This document shows positions 44,370-53,837 of a DNA stretch of 64,000 nucleotides, in pieces (the stretch's first letter is position 1; the number at the start of each line of letters is the position of its first letter). The notes beneath the pieces were generated by a model. It ran no database searches, was not told the origin of the DNA, and was given only the letters and a program-made list of their open reading frames with translations. Position numbers and translations under genes: made by a program. This stretch comes from CADEFX01 sp963806735 (GTDB taxonomy: Bacteria > Pseudomonadota > Alphaproteobacteria > Rhizobiales > Hyphomicrobiaceae): NCBI GenBank assembly GCA_963806735.1, contig CAWEBE010000024.1, positions 62,001 through 126,000 of the forward strand, read 5' to 3'.

Positions 44370-45328
44370 CTGCCCGGTTGCGTGGGCGCGCGCATGACGC
44401 GCAAACCCACCCCCGCGGCCACTTGGTGGCTGGCGAGCACGGTGGAAAGGTAGCCGTCGACGGGGCTTGCACCCCGCAGGATATCCATGGCCTGCCGCCA
44501 GAAATCGCCAGGAAACCAACCGCCGTCGACGCGGGTCATGGGGGCCTGATAGCTCGCTATGACGAATTTGTACTCGAGGAAGATCGAGGCGCGCGGGAGG
44601 CGCAACTCCATGCCGAGCACGGCCTGCGCCGCGGGTCCGACGTACTGATACTCGTAGGTGCGCTTGGGATCGCCGTTGAACTGCACCTCAGTATGCGGCA
44701 GGGCCACGCCGACACCGCCGCCGAGGTAGGGCGCCAGACCGGGCAACAGGCTCGGCAAGCGAGCCAGCCCGTTGGCCGTCAGAGTATTGTGGCCATGACT
44801 GAACTCGAAGTGGCGGAAGACATCACCGAGCCTGGCCTTTCCGGTCATGATCTGGCCGTTACGCGAGCCGCTCAGCCTGACCTCCTGGTCGCGCTGGGAG
44901 ATGGCCTTGGAGTGGGTGAAGTCCAGCATACCGCCGAAAGTGCCACCGCTCGACCACTGCATGGTGCGGATGCCGTAATACACCGGGCTCTTGAACGGCC
45001 GGCCCTCCCACGTGATGTCGTGCACGGTGAGGTCGGTCGTGCCGGGCTTCGTGAACTTCACGTCGCTCGGGTGCGTGTAAGGCGAGCCGCCGTAGCCGGC
45101 AATGACGTATTCTCCTCGTGGCAAATCCGCTGTCGAGCTGGCGGCCTGCGTGCCTTCTGCCTTCCCGGTCTTTTCCCGCTCCGCTGCGACATTGTCCGCA
45201 AGCATCGTGTGCCCGGCCCACAAGCAAAGCACGAAGGCGGCGACTGCCGCGCTGAGGCGCTCCTTCCGCCACCACCAGTCGCCGACGGTTCGAAACTCCG
45301 CAACAGTCGGGTGCGGCGCCGATGGCAT
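44366..45328 (-). CDS. LpxQ-like outer membrane protein (lipid A oxidase homologue)
   Basis: About 320 residues from ATG 45328, which has GGAGA 9 bp before it; a GTG at 45391 would extend it. A long hydrophobic stretch (LSAAVAAFVLCLWAGHTML) precedes a C-terminal beta-barrel-like part. The motifs WEGRPFKSPVYYGIRTM, LDFTHSKAI, FSHGHNTLTANGLARLP and YEYQYVGPAAQA match what I know of rhizobial lipid A oxidase LpxQ, which oxidises the proximal glucosamine of lipid A to 2-aminogluconate. The N-terminus is unusual, more like an uncleaved anchor than a normal signal peptide. Its stop overlaps a family A repeat. Confidence 0.65.
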   Translation of the reverse strand: MPSAPHPTVAEFRTVGDWWWRKERLSAAVAAFVLCLWAGHTMLADNVAAEREKTGKAEGTQAASSTADLPRGEYVIAGYGGSPYTHPSDVKFTKPGTTDLTVHDITWEGRPFKSPVYYGIRTMQWSSGGTFGGMLDFTHSKAISQRDQEVRLSGSRNGQIMTGKARLGDVFRHFEFSHGHNTLTANGLARLPSLLPGLAPYLGGGVGVALPHTEVQFNGDPKRTYEYQYVGPAAQAVLGMELRLPRASIFLEYKFVIASYQAPMTRVDGGWFPGDFWRQAMDILRGASPVDGYLSTVLASHQVAAGVGLRVMRAPTQPGS

Positions 45329-45443
45329 GCCTGATGTCTCCGCTGGGAAGCCGCGCGGGACCCCGTGTACCGGCGCGAAAGCTGGAAACACTCATAGCTT
45401 GTATAGGCCATCCGTGCCATCCCGCTGCATCGTCGCACTCGGG

Positions 45444-45518
45444 CTAGTGTCCCGATCGCGACGCTCGTCGGATCCCGAGCCGAGCGCTGAACGAGCTTCG
45501 CGATCGAAAGGACACTAA
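45444..45518. repeat. Family C palindromic repeat, copy 2
   Basis: 75 bp starting CTAGTGTCCCGATCGCGA and ending TCGCGATCGAAAGGACACTAA. Only the outer arms resemble the copy at 28390; the inner arms are different but still pair with each other, showing compensatory change. Confidence 0.82.
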
Positions 45519-45531
45519 CAAGCTTATGATT

Positions 45532-45608
45532 CTAGTGTGATTCAGATCGAGAAATTCGCTCGGGATACATGCCGCGAGTTCCGGCGAATTTCTCGATCAT
45601 CGCACTAG
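45532..45608. repeat. Family B palindromic repeat, copy 4
   Basis: 77 bp starting CTAGTGTGATTCAGATCGAG and ending TCTCGATCATCGCACTAG. It lies 13 bp after a family C element, the same order and spacing as at 28390-28556. Situated just past the pbpC stop. Confidence 0.88.
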
Positions 45609-45614
45609 CGCCGA

Positions 45615-47846
45615 TCACTTGAGGCGAACCTCCACACGATCCGAGCGACCGCGTGCATCGATGACAGAAATGCGAACGAACCCACGTCCGTCCGGCTGCC
45701 ACGTGACATCACGCCGCGCGGCATCAGAGGCGATCGGCCGGCCGTCCGCCAGCCATGTCAAAGGCAGAGCGCCGCCTTCCGCTTTCAGCACCACAATCGG
45801 CGGCTCGCCATCGTCGGTCTCGAGCTCGGCACGATCCGGCGGAAAGGCGATCTGCACGACCGGCTCAAGATAGGGCCCGGCGGCTTCGTCCTCAGCGCCC
45901 TCCTTGAAACGCCGCAAGGGAGGCGGTAGCGCGCGCCCCGATAGGAGAGACACCCCGGCTTTGGGTGGTTGAAGCGGAACCGGGCGCTCGGCGATACGCG
46001 CGAATGCATCGAACAGAACGGGAGCGGCTGCGCCGCGGCCCGTCAGTCCTGCCGTAGCGGTTCCATCGGCGCGACCGACCCACACCGCAATCGTGTGGCG
46101 TCCGTCGAAGCCCACGGCCCACGCATCGCGATATCCGTATGACGTGCCTGTCTTGTAGGCAATGCCACCGCCCTTGGCATTTGCCGGCGGCGGTGCGCTC
46201 TTCAGGATGTCGGCGACGTACCATGCAGCCGTGGGCGCCAACAGCCGGCGCGCGAGCCTGCGTGGAGCAGCCATTGCGGCCCGGACATGGACGAGGCTGA
46301 TGGCATCGCCACCCCGAGCGAGGCTGGCATAGATCGTGGCGAGGTCGGTCAGCCGCATGCCGATGCCACCGAGTGCAATGGCGAGCGTCGCTTCCGACCG
46401 GCCCGGCAGTGCCGCCGTCAGATCGAGCCGTCGCAGCCGGTTGACGAGGCGCGATGGCCCAACCGCCGCCAGCACCTTCACCGCCGGAATGTTCAACGAA
46501 TGCGCCAGTGCCTCGCGGACAGTGACGGTGCCGCGGAAATCTTCATCGAAGTTCTTCGGCGCATAGGTGCCGAACCGCGCCGGCCTATCCTCGATCATTG
46601 TCTCGGGATGCGCCAGGCCCAGCTCGAAGGCGATCCCGTAGATGACCGGCTTCAGCGTCGACCCCGGCGAGCGCACCGCATCCGTCATGTCGATGGCGCC
46701 GAGCCGACTTTCGTCGAGATAGCCGGCCGAGCCCACGTGCGCCAAGACGTCCCCGCTGGCATGATCGACCACGAGCATGGCGGCCGACAGCCGCTCGCCC
46801 AACAGGTGCGCATGCTCGCGCACCAGCGGCTCGAGCCCTGCCTGCATTTCGCGATCGAGCGTCAGCCGATGCACCGAGCGGCCGAGCTCGCGCGCAACCT
46901 CTGCCTCTGTCAGATGCGGCGCGAGCTTGGGAAACTCCTGCCGCCGCGTGGGTACCAGCTCGGCTCGCGCGCGCTCGACCTCTTCCGCTGTCACGACGCC
47001 GGCGAACTGCGCACGGGCCAGCACACGCTCCCGTGCGCGCCGCGCAGCAGCTGAAAAGCGATCCGGCCGCCGCGCCTCGGGCGCCTGCGGTAGTGCGACC
47101 AGCAGCGCCGCCTCGCCAATCGACAAGCGGCGCGGCTCTTTGCCGAAATAGGCGAGAGAGGCCGCCCGTACGCCCTCGATGTTGCCGCCGAACGGCGCCA
47201 GACGCAGATAGAGCCGCAGGATCTCATCCTTCGACAGCCGGCTTTCAAGTTGCCGGGCGCGCAGCATCTGCTTGAGCTTGCCCGCAGCGGTGCGCTCGTG
47301 CTCGCCGTCGAGCAAGCGCGCCACCTGCATGGTCAGCGTCGAAGCGCCAGAGACGATACGCCCGCGACGCAGGACCAGCGTCATCGCGCGTCCGACCGCC
47401 CACGCATCGACGCCGGAGTGTGTGCGAAAGCGCCGGTCCTCGTAGGCCATCAGCATGGCCAGATAGCGCGCATCGACCTGATCGACCTCGGCGGGCAAAC
47501 GCCAGCGCCCATCCTCTGTGGTGAAAGCGCGCAGCAGCCGATCATTGCGATCGACCACGCTCACCGACACGGCCTCGGCGCGCTCCAGCGGCAGTGGGCC
47601 GATCAGGTGCGCCGCCAGATACGGCACACTCCACAGTGCAAGCGGGAGGAGCAAGGCCAAGATCAGCCCGACGGCAATGGCGCCGCGGAGGACTAGTTTC
47701 CCCCTTCCGCGGCGCCAGGGCGCCCCTGCTCGGGGCGCCTCCCCCGTCTCAATCGGGCAGGAAGGCGCGCATTGTCGGCCATCATCTGTGGCATGATGAT
47801 GTCCCCGCGGAGTATTTCTTGTGGCAGCGTCCACGATCGGCCCCAC
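45615..47846 (-). CDS. pbpC: Penicillin-binding protein 1C
   Basis: 743 residues from GTG 47846, one base after the TAG of the alpha-2-macroglobulin gene, so translation is probably coupled. One N-terminal membrane segment (about 53-75) is followed by a GT51 glycosyltransferase domain (YEDRRFRTHSGVD, SGASTLTMQVARLL) and a transpeptidase domain with SPGSTLKP (SxxK), AHSLN (SxN) and YKTGTS (KTG). A C-terminal BiPBP-type beta domain (PPIVVLKAEGGALPLTW) ends it. PBP1C makes peptidoglycan in the periplasm and in many bacteria pairs with an alpha-2-macroglobulin, as here. Confidence 0.95.
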   Translation of the reverse strand: MGPIVDAATRNTPRGHHHATDDGRQCAPSCPIETGEAPRAGAPWRRGRGKLVLRGAIAVGLILALLLPLALWSVPYLAAHLIGPLPLERAEAVSVSVVDRNDRLLRAFTTEDGRWRLPAEVDQVDARYLAMLMAYEDRRFRTHSGVDAWAVGRAMTLVLRRGRIVSGASTLTMQVARLLDGEHERTAAGKLKQMLRARQLESRLSKDEILRLYLRLAPFGGNIEGVRAASLAYFGKEPRRLSIGEAALLVALPQAPEARRPDRFSAAARRARERVLARAQFAGVVTAEEVERARAELVPTRRQEFPKLAPHLTEAEVARELGRSVHRLTLDREMQAGLEPLVREHAHLLGERLSAAMLVVDHASGDVLAHVGSAGYLDESRLGAIDMTDAVRSPGSTLKPVIYGIAFELGLAHPETMIEDRPARFGTYAPKNFDEDFRGTVTVREALAHSLNIPAVKVLAAVGPSRLVNRLRRLDLTAALPGRSEATLAIALGGIGMRLTDLATIYASLARGGDAISLVHVRAAMAAPRRLARRLLAPTAAWYVADILKSAPPPANAKGGGIAYKTGTSYGYRDAWAVGFDGRHTIAVWVGRADGTATAGLTGRGAAAPVLFDAFARIAERPVPLQPPKAGVSLLSGRALPPPLRRFKEGAEDEAAGPYLEPVVQIAFPPDRAELETDDGEPPIVVLKAEGGALPLTWLADGRPIASDAARRDVTWQPDGRGFVRISVIDARGRSDRVEVRLK

Positions 47847-47847
47847 G

Positions 47848-50800
47848 CTAGTTCCGAGGCGCGACGTCGAGCCTGCCTGCAGCGGTGCGTGCGAAGCGGT
47901 CGGGCCGGTACATGTCCTCCACCGTCGCCGCCGGATGCACGAAGCTCCCCGGCGTCACCGCCCGCACGACGTAGGCCAGCGTTGCCGATGGCTTCGTGCT
48001 CGCGCCCGAGTTGCCGTTGCGGCCCTCGCCGAAGAAGTTGAAGGCGGCGACGAAGCGATCGTCACGAAACTCGGTGTGCTCCGGCTCCTTGCTGCGCTTC
48101 AGCCATTCGAGGTTGCCGATATCGCCCGAGTCGACCAGCCTGGGGTTCTCGATCTCCAGACCCGCCGGCAGCCGGTCGACCAGCAGCACGCGCCCGCCGG
48201 TCTCCGTGCCTTCGATCTTGAGCACGACGACAAGGCGATCTGTCTGCTGCAGGCTGGCCGTCCCGCCGCTGGCGCTCGCCAGCTCCACCTTCTTGCCGGC
48301 CAGCGTGTAGTAGCTGCGCTCGATGGTGAAACCCTTCGCCACCGCCGGCTCGGGCGTCAGCGATGCACCCAGCACCGACACGACCGCATCGACCGATGCG
48401 TCTGCCTCGTTGCGGATGGTGAGTGCACCGTCTTTGAGCTCCGCCGCCGTCAACGCGCGCGTCAGCTCGCCCTGATGCGGCGTGCCGTTGACGTTCAGCG
48501 CCGTATCATGTCGCTGCTCAGCGAGCGCACGCGCCGCCAGCAGCATCCAGGCTTGCTCCTGCGTCGAGGTGTAGGTGCGCGTCTGATACGCCTTGGCGAT
48601 GACGCTCGCGAGCCGCGGTGTCTCGGCTTTGACGATGCCGGCCTCGGCTGCCAGTGTCACCAACCCGGCACCGTCCCGGATACCGGAGCCATAATCGGAC
48701 CGGCTCAGACCTTTGTCGCTGTCGCTGAGCTGTGCCAGCGCCGCCCGGAACGCTCGCTCGGCCCGTTCCTTGTCGCCCATCATGGCCAGCGCCGCACCGA
48801 GTTGCGCCTGCGCCAGCGGCGTCGCAAAGCGCTCCAGCCGCGTGTCGACGTAGTAGCGCAACTCGCCGATCAGCGCGCGACCGTTGCGAGCGAGCACATA
48901 CAGCGCATAGGCCCGCGCCTCGCCGCCGCGCTCGAAGTCCTGCGCATAGCCGATGAAGTTCTGCAGCCGGTCGAGCGCCTGCGCGAACGCCTGCGGACGC
49001 ACTGTGTAGCCCGCCTCCTTCGCGCGCGTCAGGAAGTCCGTGACATAGCTCGACAGCCACATGTCGGCGTTGTCGGGTCCCCAGATGCCGAACGCGCCGG
49101 AGGCGTCTTGCATCTCCAGCACCCGCTCCACGGCCTTCTGCACCCGCTCACGCAGCCCGCTCTCCTGCGCCAGGCCGATGCGGCGCGCCATCTCGCTGAC
49201 ATACAGCAGCGGCAACGCGCGGCTGGTGGTCTGCTCGGCGCAACCGTACGGATAGCGGTCGAGCTGCCCCAGCAGGCCCGGCACGTCCATGCCGGCAATG
49301 GGGCCGATATTGACGGTGATGCGCGCCGTCGACGGGATCAGGTCCTGCAAAAGATCCGCGCCGAGCGTCAGCTTGCCGCCCTTGGCCAACGCCGACACGG
49401 TCGTGCGCCGAATGTCACCGGCCGGTGGCTTCACATCCAGCGCGATCCGCCGTCTGACCTCGATGCCGCCCGGTCCCATGACGCGCACCGCATAGACAAA
49501 ACCGCCGATCTCGCCCGGCTTCACCGCCACGCGCTCGCGTACGCGTTCGCCGGTCTTGATCGCGATCTCGCGACCGGCCAGGCTCGACTTCGCGCCGGTC
49601 GGACCCTCCTGCTCGACCGTCACCTGATAGCCGGCGGCCGGTCCCTCGACGTTGTGCACATCGACCTCGAAGCGCGCCTCGTCACCGAGCGTCAGGAAGC
49701 GCGGCGTCGTAGCCGTCAGCGCCAGTGCATCGCGCACGATCACGTCGGCGCTGGTCGAGCCGAGTTTCGTCTCGCTCCACGCCACCGCCATCACCCGCAC
49801 GGTGCCGTTGAAGTCGGGTAGCTCCAGATCGACCCGCGCCGTGCCGTCGGCGCCGACCTTGACGATGCCGGAGAACAGCGCCAGCGGCTTCTCCACCGGC
49901 GGGCTGCCCTGTGTGCTCATGTCGCCCGACCCATCTCCGCCGGAGCGCAGCGTGCCGCGCTCGGCGCGCATGCCGTCGATCAGCCGTCCGTAGAAATCGC
50001 GCAGCTCGATGCCGAGCCGGCGCTGGGAGAAGAACCATTTCTCCGGCGCGGGCGCCTCGAAGCGCGTCAGGTTGAGAATGCCAACGTCAACCGCCGCCAC
50101 GGTGACGCGCGCCTCTTCCCCAGCACCCATGCCGCTCAGCTTGACCCGCACCGTCAGCGTGCTCGACGGTTTCACCTTCTGCGGCACGTCGAGCGCCACC
50201 TTGAGCACGCGCTCGGCGGTATCGACGCCGAGCCACTTCACGCCGATGGCACGGCCCGGCATGCGCCGCGCTTTCTCGTCCAGGGGGCGATAGAGCGTCG
50301 CCGTCACGTACGCGCCCGGCAGCCAGTCCTGCTGCACTGGCAGGGCGATCTCGCCGCCGCCGGCCGGAATGTCGGCCTGCTGGGTTGCGAGCAGCTTGTT
50401 GCTCAGCACGGCGATCGTGACCTTGCCCGCCTGCTTGCTGGCGATCTTGACGCGCGCCGTCTCGCCCGCCTTGTAGCTCGACTTGTCGAGCGCGACGTCG
50501 AGCATCTCCGGACTGTCGAGATTGTCGCTTGCATGCCAGCCGGAATTGAACGTTACGCTGGACATGGCTGCGGATGACCCCACGGCCGAGACCTCGAGCC
50601 GATAGCGGCCCCAATCGACTTGGCTCGATATGCGTGCCGGCACCCCGGATGCTGTGCTGACCGTGCCGCCACCGATGCGACGCGTGGTCGTCACCGTCTC
50701 GTAGTTCCACTGGCCGTCACGGCTGTACCACTGCCAGCGCTGGTCGAGCCGGAGCAGCTCCCACTTGAAGGACGCACTCTCGACCGACTTGCCTTCGGGC

Positions 50801-53088
50801 GTGACGAGGGCCACGTCGAACGCCGCCGTCTCGCCTTCGCCGACTTCATTCCCCGCAAACAGCGGCTTGACGCCGACGCGCGCTTCGGCTGGCGCGACGG
50901 CCATGCTCACCTTGCGCTCGATGGCGCGGCCACCCGGCTCGCGCAAGCGCAGCAGCACATCGGCCTCCAGGGGCCGTGCCGTGCGCGGGATCGCCGGCAG
51001 GCGCAGAGATACCTCGCTGCGGCCCTGCGTGTCGGTCGCGGTCAAGTCTTCCAGCGTCTTGCGCACGGCCGTGATGCGCTCGTCGGCCAGGCCGAAACGG
51101 TAGCCGGGAAATCCGGCCACGCCTGCCGACGACGCCTTGACGATGACCTCACCTTCGACCGCCAAACCCACGGCCGGCGGGCCGTACAGATAGCGGCCCT
51201 CGAGCGCGATCCTGCCGGTCTCTTCCGGCGCGATGGCCGGGCTCTGTGCCTCGAGCTTCAGAGAGAGGCGCTCGGACACGAAGTCTTCCACCAGGAAGGC
51301 GATGCTCGCCAGCGGCTCCGCCTTTGGATCGGTATGGATCTTGGCGCGCCAGGTGCCGGTCATTGCCGTTGGCGCTAGCGCCAGGGTTGTCGTGCGTCCG
51401 CCGAGACCCTGGTCGACCAGCGCTATGCGCCGGTGCTCAACACCGTCCGGGCGCGTGATGATCAGCGTCGCAGGCAGGGTCGCAGCCTTGCTTGCGGCAT
51501 CGCGCAGGAGGCTGGTGAGATGCACGTTCTCACCCGGTCGATAGACCCCGCGGTCGGCATAGAGATAGGCATCGAGCGGTCCCGGCGTCTCGCGCCCTTT
51601 GACGCCGCGGTCGGTCAGATCGAATGCCGCCGTCGCGAGATCGAGAAACGCGTAATCCTGGCTGGTGTCGGCGACGAGCAGCGCCGGCGCCATGCCACCG
51701 GTGCCGCGCTTGAGACCGGCATCGAAGCGCGCATAGCCGGCGTCATCCGTTTTCGCGGTGCCCAGGACCTCGTTGTTGCGCGCGATCAGGCGCACCTGCG
51801 TTCCGGGAACGGGCGCTGCCGTCGCCAGCGAGCGCACGAACGCATGCAGGCCATCGTCTCCTGAGAGAGCGGAGAGGCCGAGATCGGACACGATGAACCA
51901 TTGCGTCGCCGTACTGCGCTCCTCGCCCTCTGCTTTCCCCGCCCGCGCCGAGATCAAATAGACGCCCGGCTCCAGCTTCGGCACCGCATCGCTCACGGGC
52001 AGCGCCGTCGTCACGTCCTCGTTGAGGCGCGAGGTGACGGCAAGCTCTCCCTGCCATACGCGCTGACCCGAGCGCTCGCGCAACGCCTCGACCTCGTAAC
52101 TCTGCATCTGCTTCAGGAAACTCTCCCCGCCGACGGCGCCCACGAGCCCGCGATCACCGATGCGGAGGATTTCGACTGCCACCTTGTCCGTGTTCACGGT
52201 CACCACGGGGATGCCGACCTGGCCACGGCTCGGCAGCACATAGTTGCGGCCCGTGAAGCGCACACTTGCGGCGCGGTCGCGTACGTACACCGTGATCTCG
52301 GAGGCCTTGGCCAGTAGCTCGCCCTCCGCCGACGGCAACCCGGCGCGCACCTGCACCTCGTAGCGCTTGCCGTGCGCCAGCCCGTCGATGCAAACCTGCT
52401 GGCCCTCTGCCGATACGCTCTGCGGGTCCTTGCCGTCGAGCGACAGGAACTTGGCGTGGTCGGCCTGACCAGTCGCCACGCGCTCGGAAAAGTTCAGACA
52501 CAGGCGTGGCTCGGAGGCATCCGAGTCGACCTTGTAGTCGACGATGCGGAAGCCGTGCTCGGCGTAGAGCGCATCGAACGCCTGGCGAGCGTGCGCATTT
52601 TCCACGAGCGCCAAACTAGCCTTCAGCGCGTTGATGGCCGGGCGCCACAACGAGCGGCGCTTGAGCGCGTCAGCCAGCACCGCGAGCGCAGCGGCTTTCT
52701 GCGCCGGCGCGGCAGCGCGCAGGTATGCCGTGTATGCCGCGCCGGAGGCATTGACAGGCAGCTCGTAGCGCTCGGAGCCTGCATCGGGCGTTATGGCGAG
52801 CAGCGCACGCGCCAGCCCGGTCCAGCTCTCGCTGTCCTTGGGGTCTGCCGCCACGGCAGCGGCCATGCTGCGTGAGGCCCCGCGCGCGTCGCTGCCTAGT
52901 ACTTTGAGCCCTACCTCGCGCAGCTGCGCCGCCGTCTGCCTGCCGGGCTTCCAGTTGAGCTTGAGATAGGCCTCGTAGCGCTCGGCATCCTTGGCCAGGA
53001 CCGGATGCGCAAAGGGCGCTTCCTGTGCAGCCGCAACAGTCGGCATGACCAAGGCAAGAAGCAGGAGCGAGCGAGGCAGGAGCGACAT
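47848..53088 (-). CDS. Bacterial alpha-2-macroglobulin (YfhM-like)
   Basis: About 1746 residues from ATG 53088 (GAGGAC upstream); a longer frame to 53139 exists. A Sec signal peptide ends near VAAAQ, with no lipobox cysteine, unlike lipid-anchored E. coli YfhM. The MG domains follow, and the thioester motif GCAEQ (Cys about 1283; bases 49231-49242) lies before the helical TED domain (LLYVSEMARRIG ... DASGAFGIWG). Such proteins trap attacking proteases in the periplasm by covalent capture. The pbpC gene follows after one base. Confidence 0.93.
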   Translation of the reverse strand: MSLLPRSLLLLALVMPTVAAAQEAPFAHPVLAKDAERYEAYLKLNWKPGRQTAAQLREVGLKVLGSDARGASRSMAAAVAADPKDSESWTGLARALLAITPDAGSERYELPVNASGAAYTAYLRAAAPAQKAAALAVLADALKRRSLWRPAINALKASLALVENAHARQAFDALYAEHGFRIVDYKVDSDASEPRLCLNFSERVATGQADHAKFLSLDGKDPQSVSAEGQQVCIDGLAHGKRYEVQVRAGLPSAEGELLAKASEITVYVRDRAASVRFTGRNYVLPSRGQVGIPVVTVNTDKVAVEILRIGDRGLVGAVGGESFLKQMQSYEVEALRERSGQRVWQGELAVTSRLNEDVTTALPVSDAVPKLEPGVYLISARAGKAEGEERSTATQWFIVSDLGLSALSGDDGLHAFVRSLATAAPVPGTQVRLIARNNEVLGTAKTDDAGYARFDAGLKRGTGGMAPALLVADTSQDYAFLDLATAAFDLTDRGVKGRETPGPLDAYLYADRGVYRPGENVHLTSLLRDAASKAATLPATLIITRPDGVEHRRIALVDQGLGGRTTTLALAPTAMTGTWRAKIHTDPKAEPLASIAFLVEDFVSERLSLKLEAQSPAIAPEETGRIALEGRYLYGPPAVGLAVEGEVIVKASSAGVAGFPGYRFGLADERITAVRKTLEDLTATDTQGRSEVSLRLPAIPRTARPLEADVLLRLREPGGRAIERKVSMAVAPAEARVGVKPLFAGNEVGEGETAAFDVALVTPEGKSVESASFKWELLRLDQRWQWYSRDGQWNYETVTTTRRIGGGTVSTASGVPARISSQVDWGRYRLEVSAVGSSAAMSSVTFNSGWHASDNLDSPEMLDVALDKSSYKAGETARVKIASKQAGKVTIAVLSNKLLATQQADIPAGGGEIALPVQQDWLPGAYVTATLYRPLDEKARRMPGRAIGVKWLGVDTAERVLKVALDVPQKVKPSSTLTVRVKLSGMGAGEEARVTVAAVDVGILNLTRFEAPAPEKWFFSQRRLGIELRDFYGRLIDGMRAERGTLRSGGDGSGDMSTQGSPPVEKPLALFSGIVKVGADGTARVDLELPDFNGTVRVMAVAWSETKLGSTSADVIVRDALALTATTPRFLTLGDEARFEVDVHNVEGPAAGYQVTVEQEGPTGAKSSLAGREIAIKTGERVRERVAVKPGEIGGFVYAVRVMGPGGIEVRRRIALDVKPPAGDIRRTTVSALAKGGKLTLGADLLQDLIPSTARITVNIGPIAGMDVPGLLGQLDRYPYGCAEQTTSRALPLLYVSEMARRIGLAQESGLRERVQKAVERVLEMQDASGAFGIWGPDNADMWLSSYVTDFLTRAKEAGYTVRPQAFAQALDRLQNFIGYAQDFERGGEARAYALYVLARNGRALIGELRYYVDTRLERFATPLAQAQLGAALAMMGDKERAERAFRAALAQLSDSDKGLSRSDYGSGIRDGAGLVTLAAEAGIVKAETPRLASVIAKAYQTRTYTSTQEQAWMLLAARALAEQRHDTALNVNGTPHQGELTRALTAAELKDGALTIRNEADASVDAVVSVLGASLTPEPAVAKGFTIERSYYTLAGKKVELASASGGTASLQQTDRLVVVLKIEGTETGGRVLLVDRLPAGLEIENPRLVDSGDIGNLEWLKRSKEPEHTEFRDDRFVAAFNFFGEGRNGNSGASTKPSATLAYVVRAVTPGSFVHPAATVEDMYRPDRFARTAAGRLDVAPRN

Positions 53089-53321
53089 GGGGGGCGTGTC
53101 CTCGAGGAAGCCAAGTGCGGCGCCGGTCATCGGCGACATGCCGCGAGATCAGCGTCAGAGGAGCAGGCCTATACGCTCAATTCGTGGCGCGAAAAATGGC
53201 CGCCGCCCCGAGTGGGAAAGCGCGCTCCCCCTCACCCTGCGGTCGAGGAAACATTCGGCAAGTGACGGCAAATGCCGTGCGGCGAAGATAGCCGAGCACC
53301 AAACCTGTCCAGGTTAGAAAC

Positions 53322-53837
53322 CTACGCTGCTGCCGGCTCTGCACCCAATTGGCGTACGTGCAGCGGCTCGGTGGCCTGCCACAGCCTCTCGAACGTGCTG
53401 CGCGCGCGTCCTGCTGCGGCGGCATCGTCGGCCATGTAACTTTCGAAGGCGTCTCGCTTCAACGGGTCACGGCGCAGGCTGTCGCCGTACCACGTGGCGC
53501 GCTGGCCCAGCACGAGTTGCTCGTGCGCATCGAGCAGCCGCGGATTGCGGGCGACACGGATCTCGCGCGCATGGCGGCCGGCCGTGGTCGGCCAGAGCTC
53601 CTTCGCACTCTCCGCGCTGGCAACAATCATGCGCACGCCGATGCCGCGCGATGCAATCTCGACTGCAGCATCCTTGAGCGCGCGCGCAACAGGGCTCTCG
53701 TCCGAGCGCGCCACCAGAAGGACAGCCTGTGGACCGTCGTGCGCGGCCATATCCAGATACTGTCTGATGAAGCGTGCGATCTGTTGCTCCCGTTCCTGCT
53801 GTGGCGTATCGCCGTGGGAAGGGACCTTGGAGCGCAT
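53322..53837 (-). CDS. Conserved protein of unknown function, soluble
   Basis: About 171 residues from ATG 53837, which has GGAGAA 8 bp upstream; an ATG at 53894 would add 19 residues but has no ribosome binding site. I do not recognise the family. An alternating pattern (QAVLLVARSD, GIGVRMIVASAES, AREIRVARNPRLLDAHEQLVLG) suggests an alpha/beta fold, like a small PLD- or Rossmann-type domain without catalytic motifs. The product lacks signal or membrane segments. It stands alone upstream of the alpha-2-macroglobulin gene, in the same direction. Confidence 0.55.
   Translation of the reverse strand: MRSKVPSHGDTPQQEREQQIARFIRQYLDMAAHDGPQAVLLVARSDESPVARALKDAAVEIASRGIGVRMIVASAESAKELWPTTAGRHAREIRVARNPRLLDAHEQLVLGQRATWYGDSLRRDPLKRDAFESYMADDAAAAGRARSTFERLWQATEPLHVRQLGAEPAAA

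Noticed and set aside
47821..49821. A 666-codon plus-strand open frame opposite the alpha-2-macroglobulin gene
   Set aside because: Shadow of the long minus-strand gene, with Arg-rich low-complexity sequence and no ribosome binding site.
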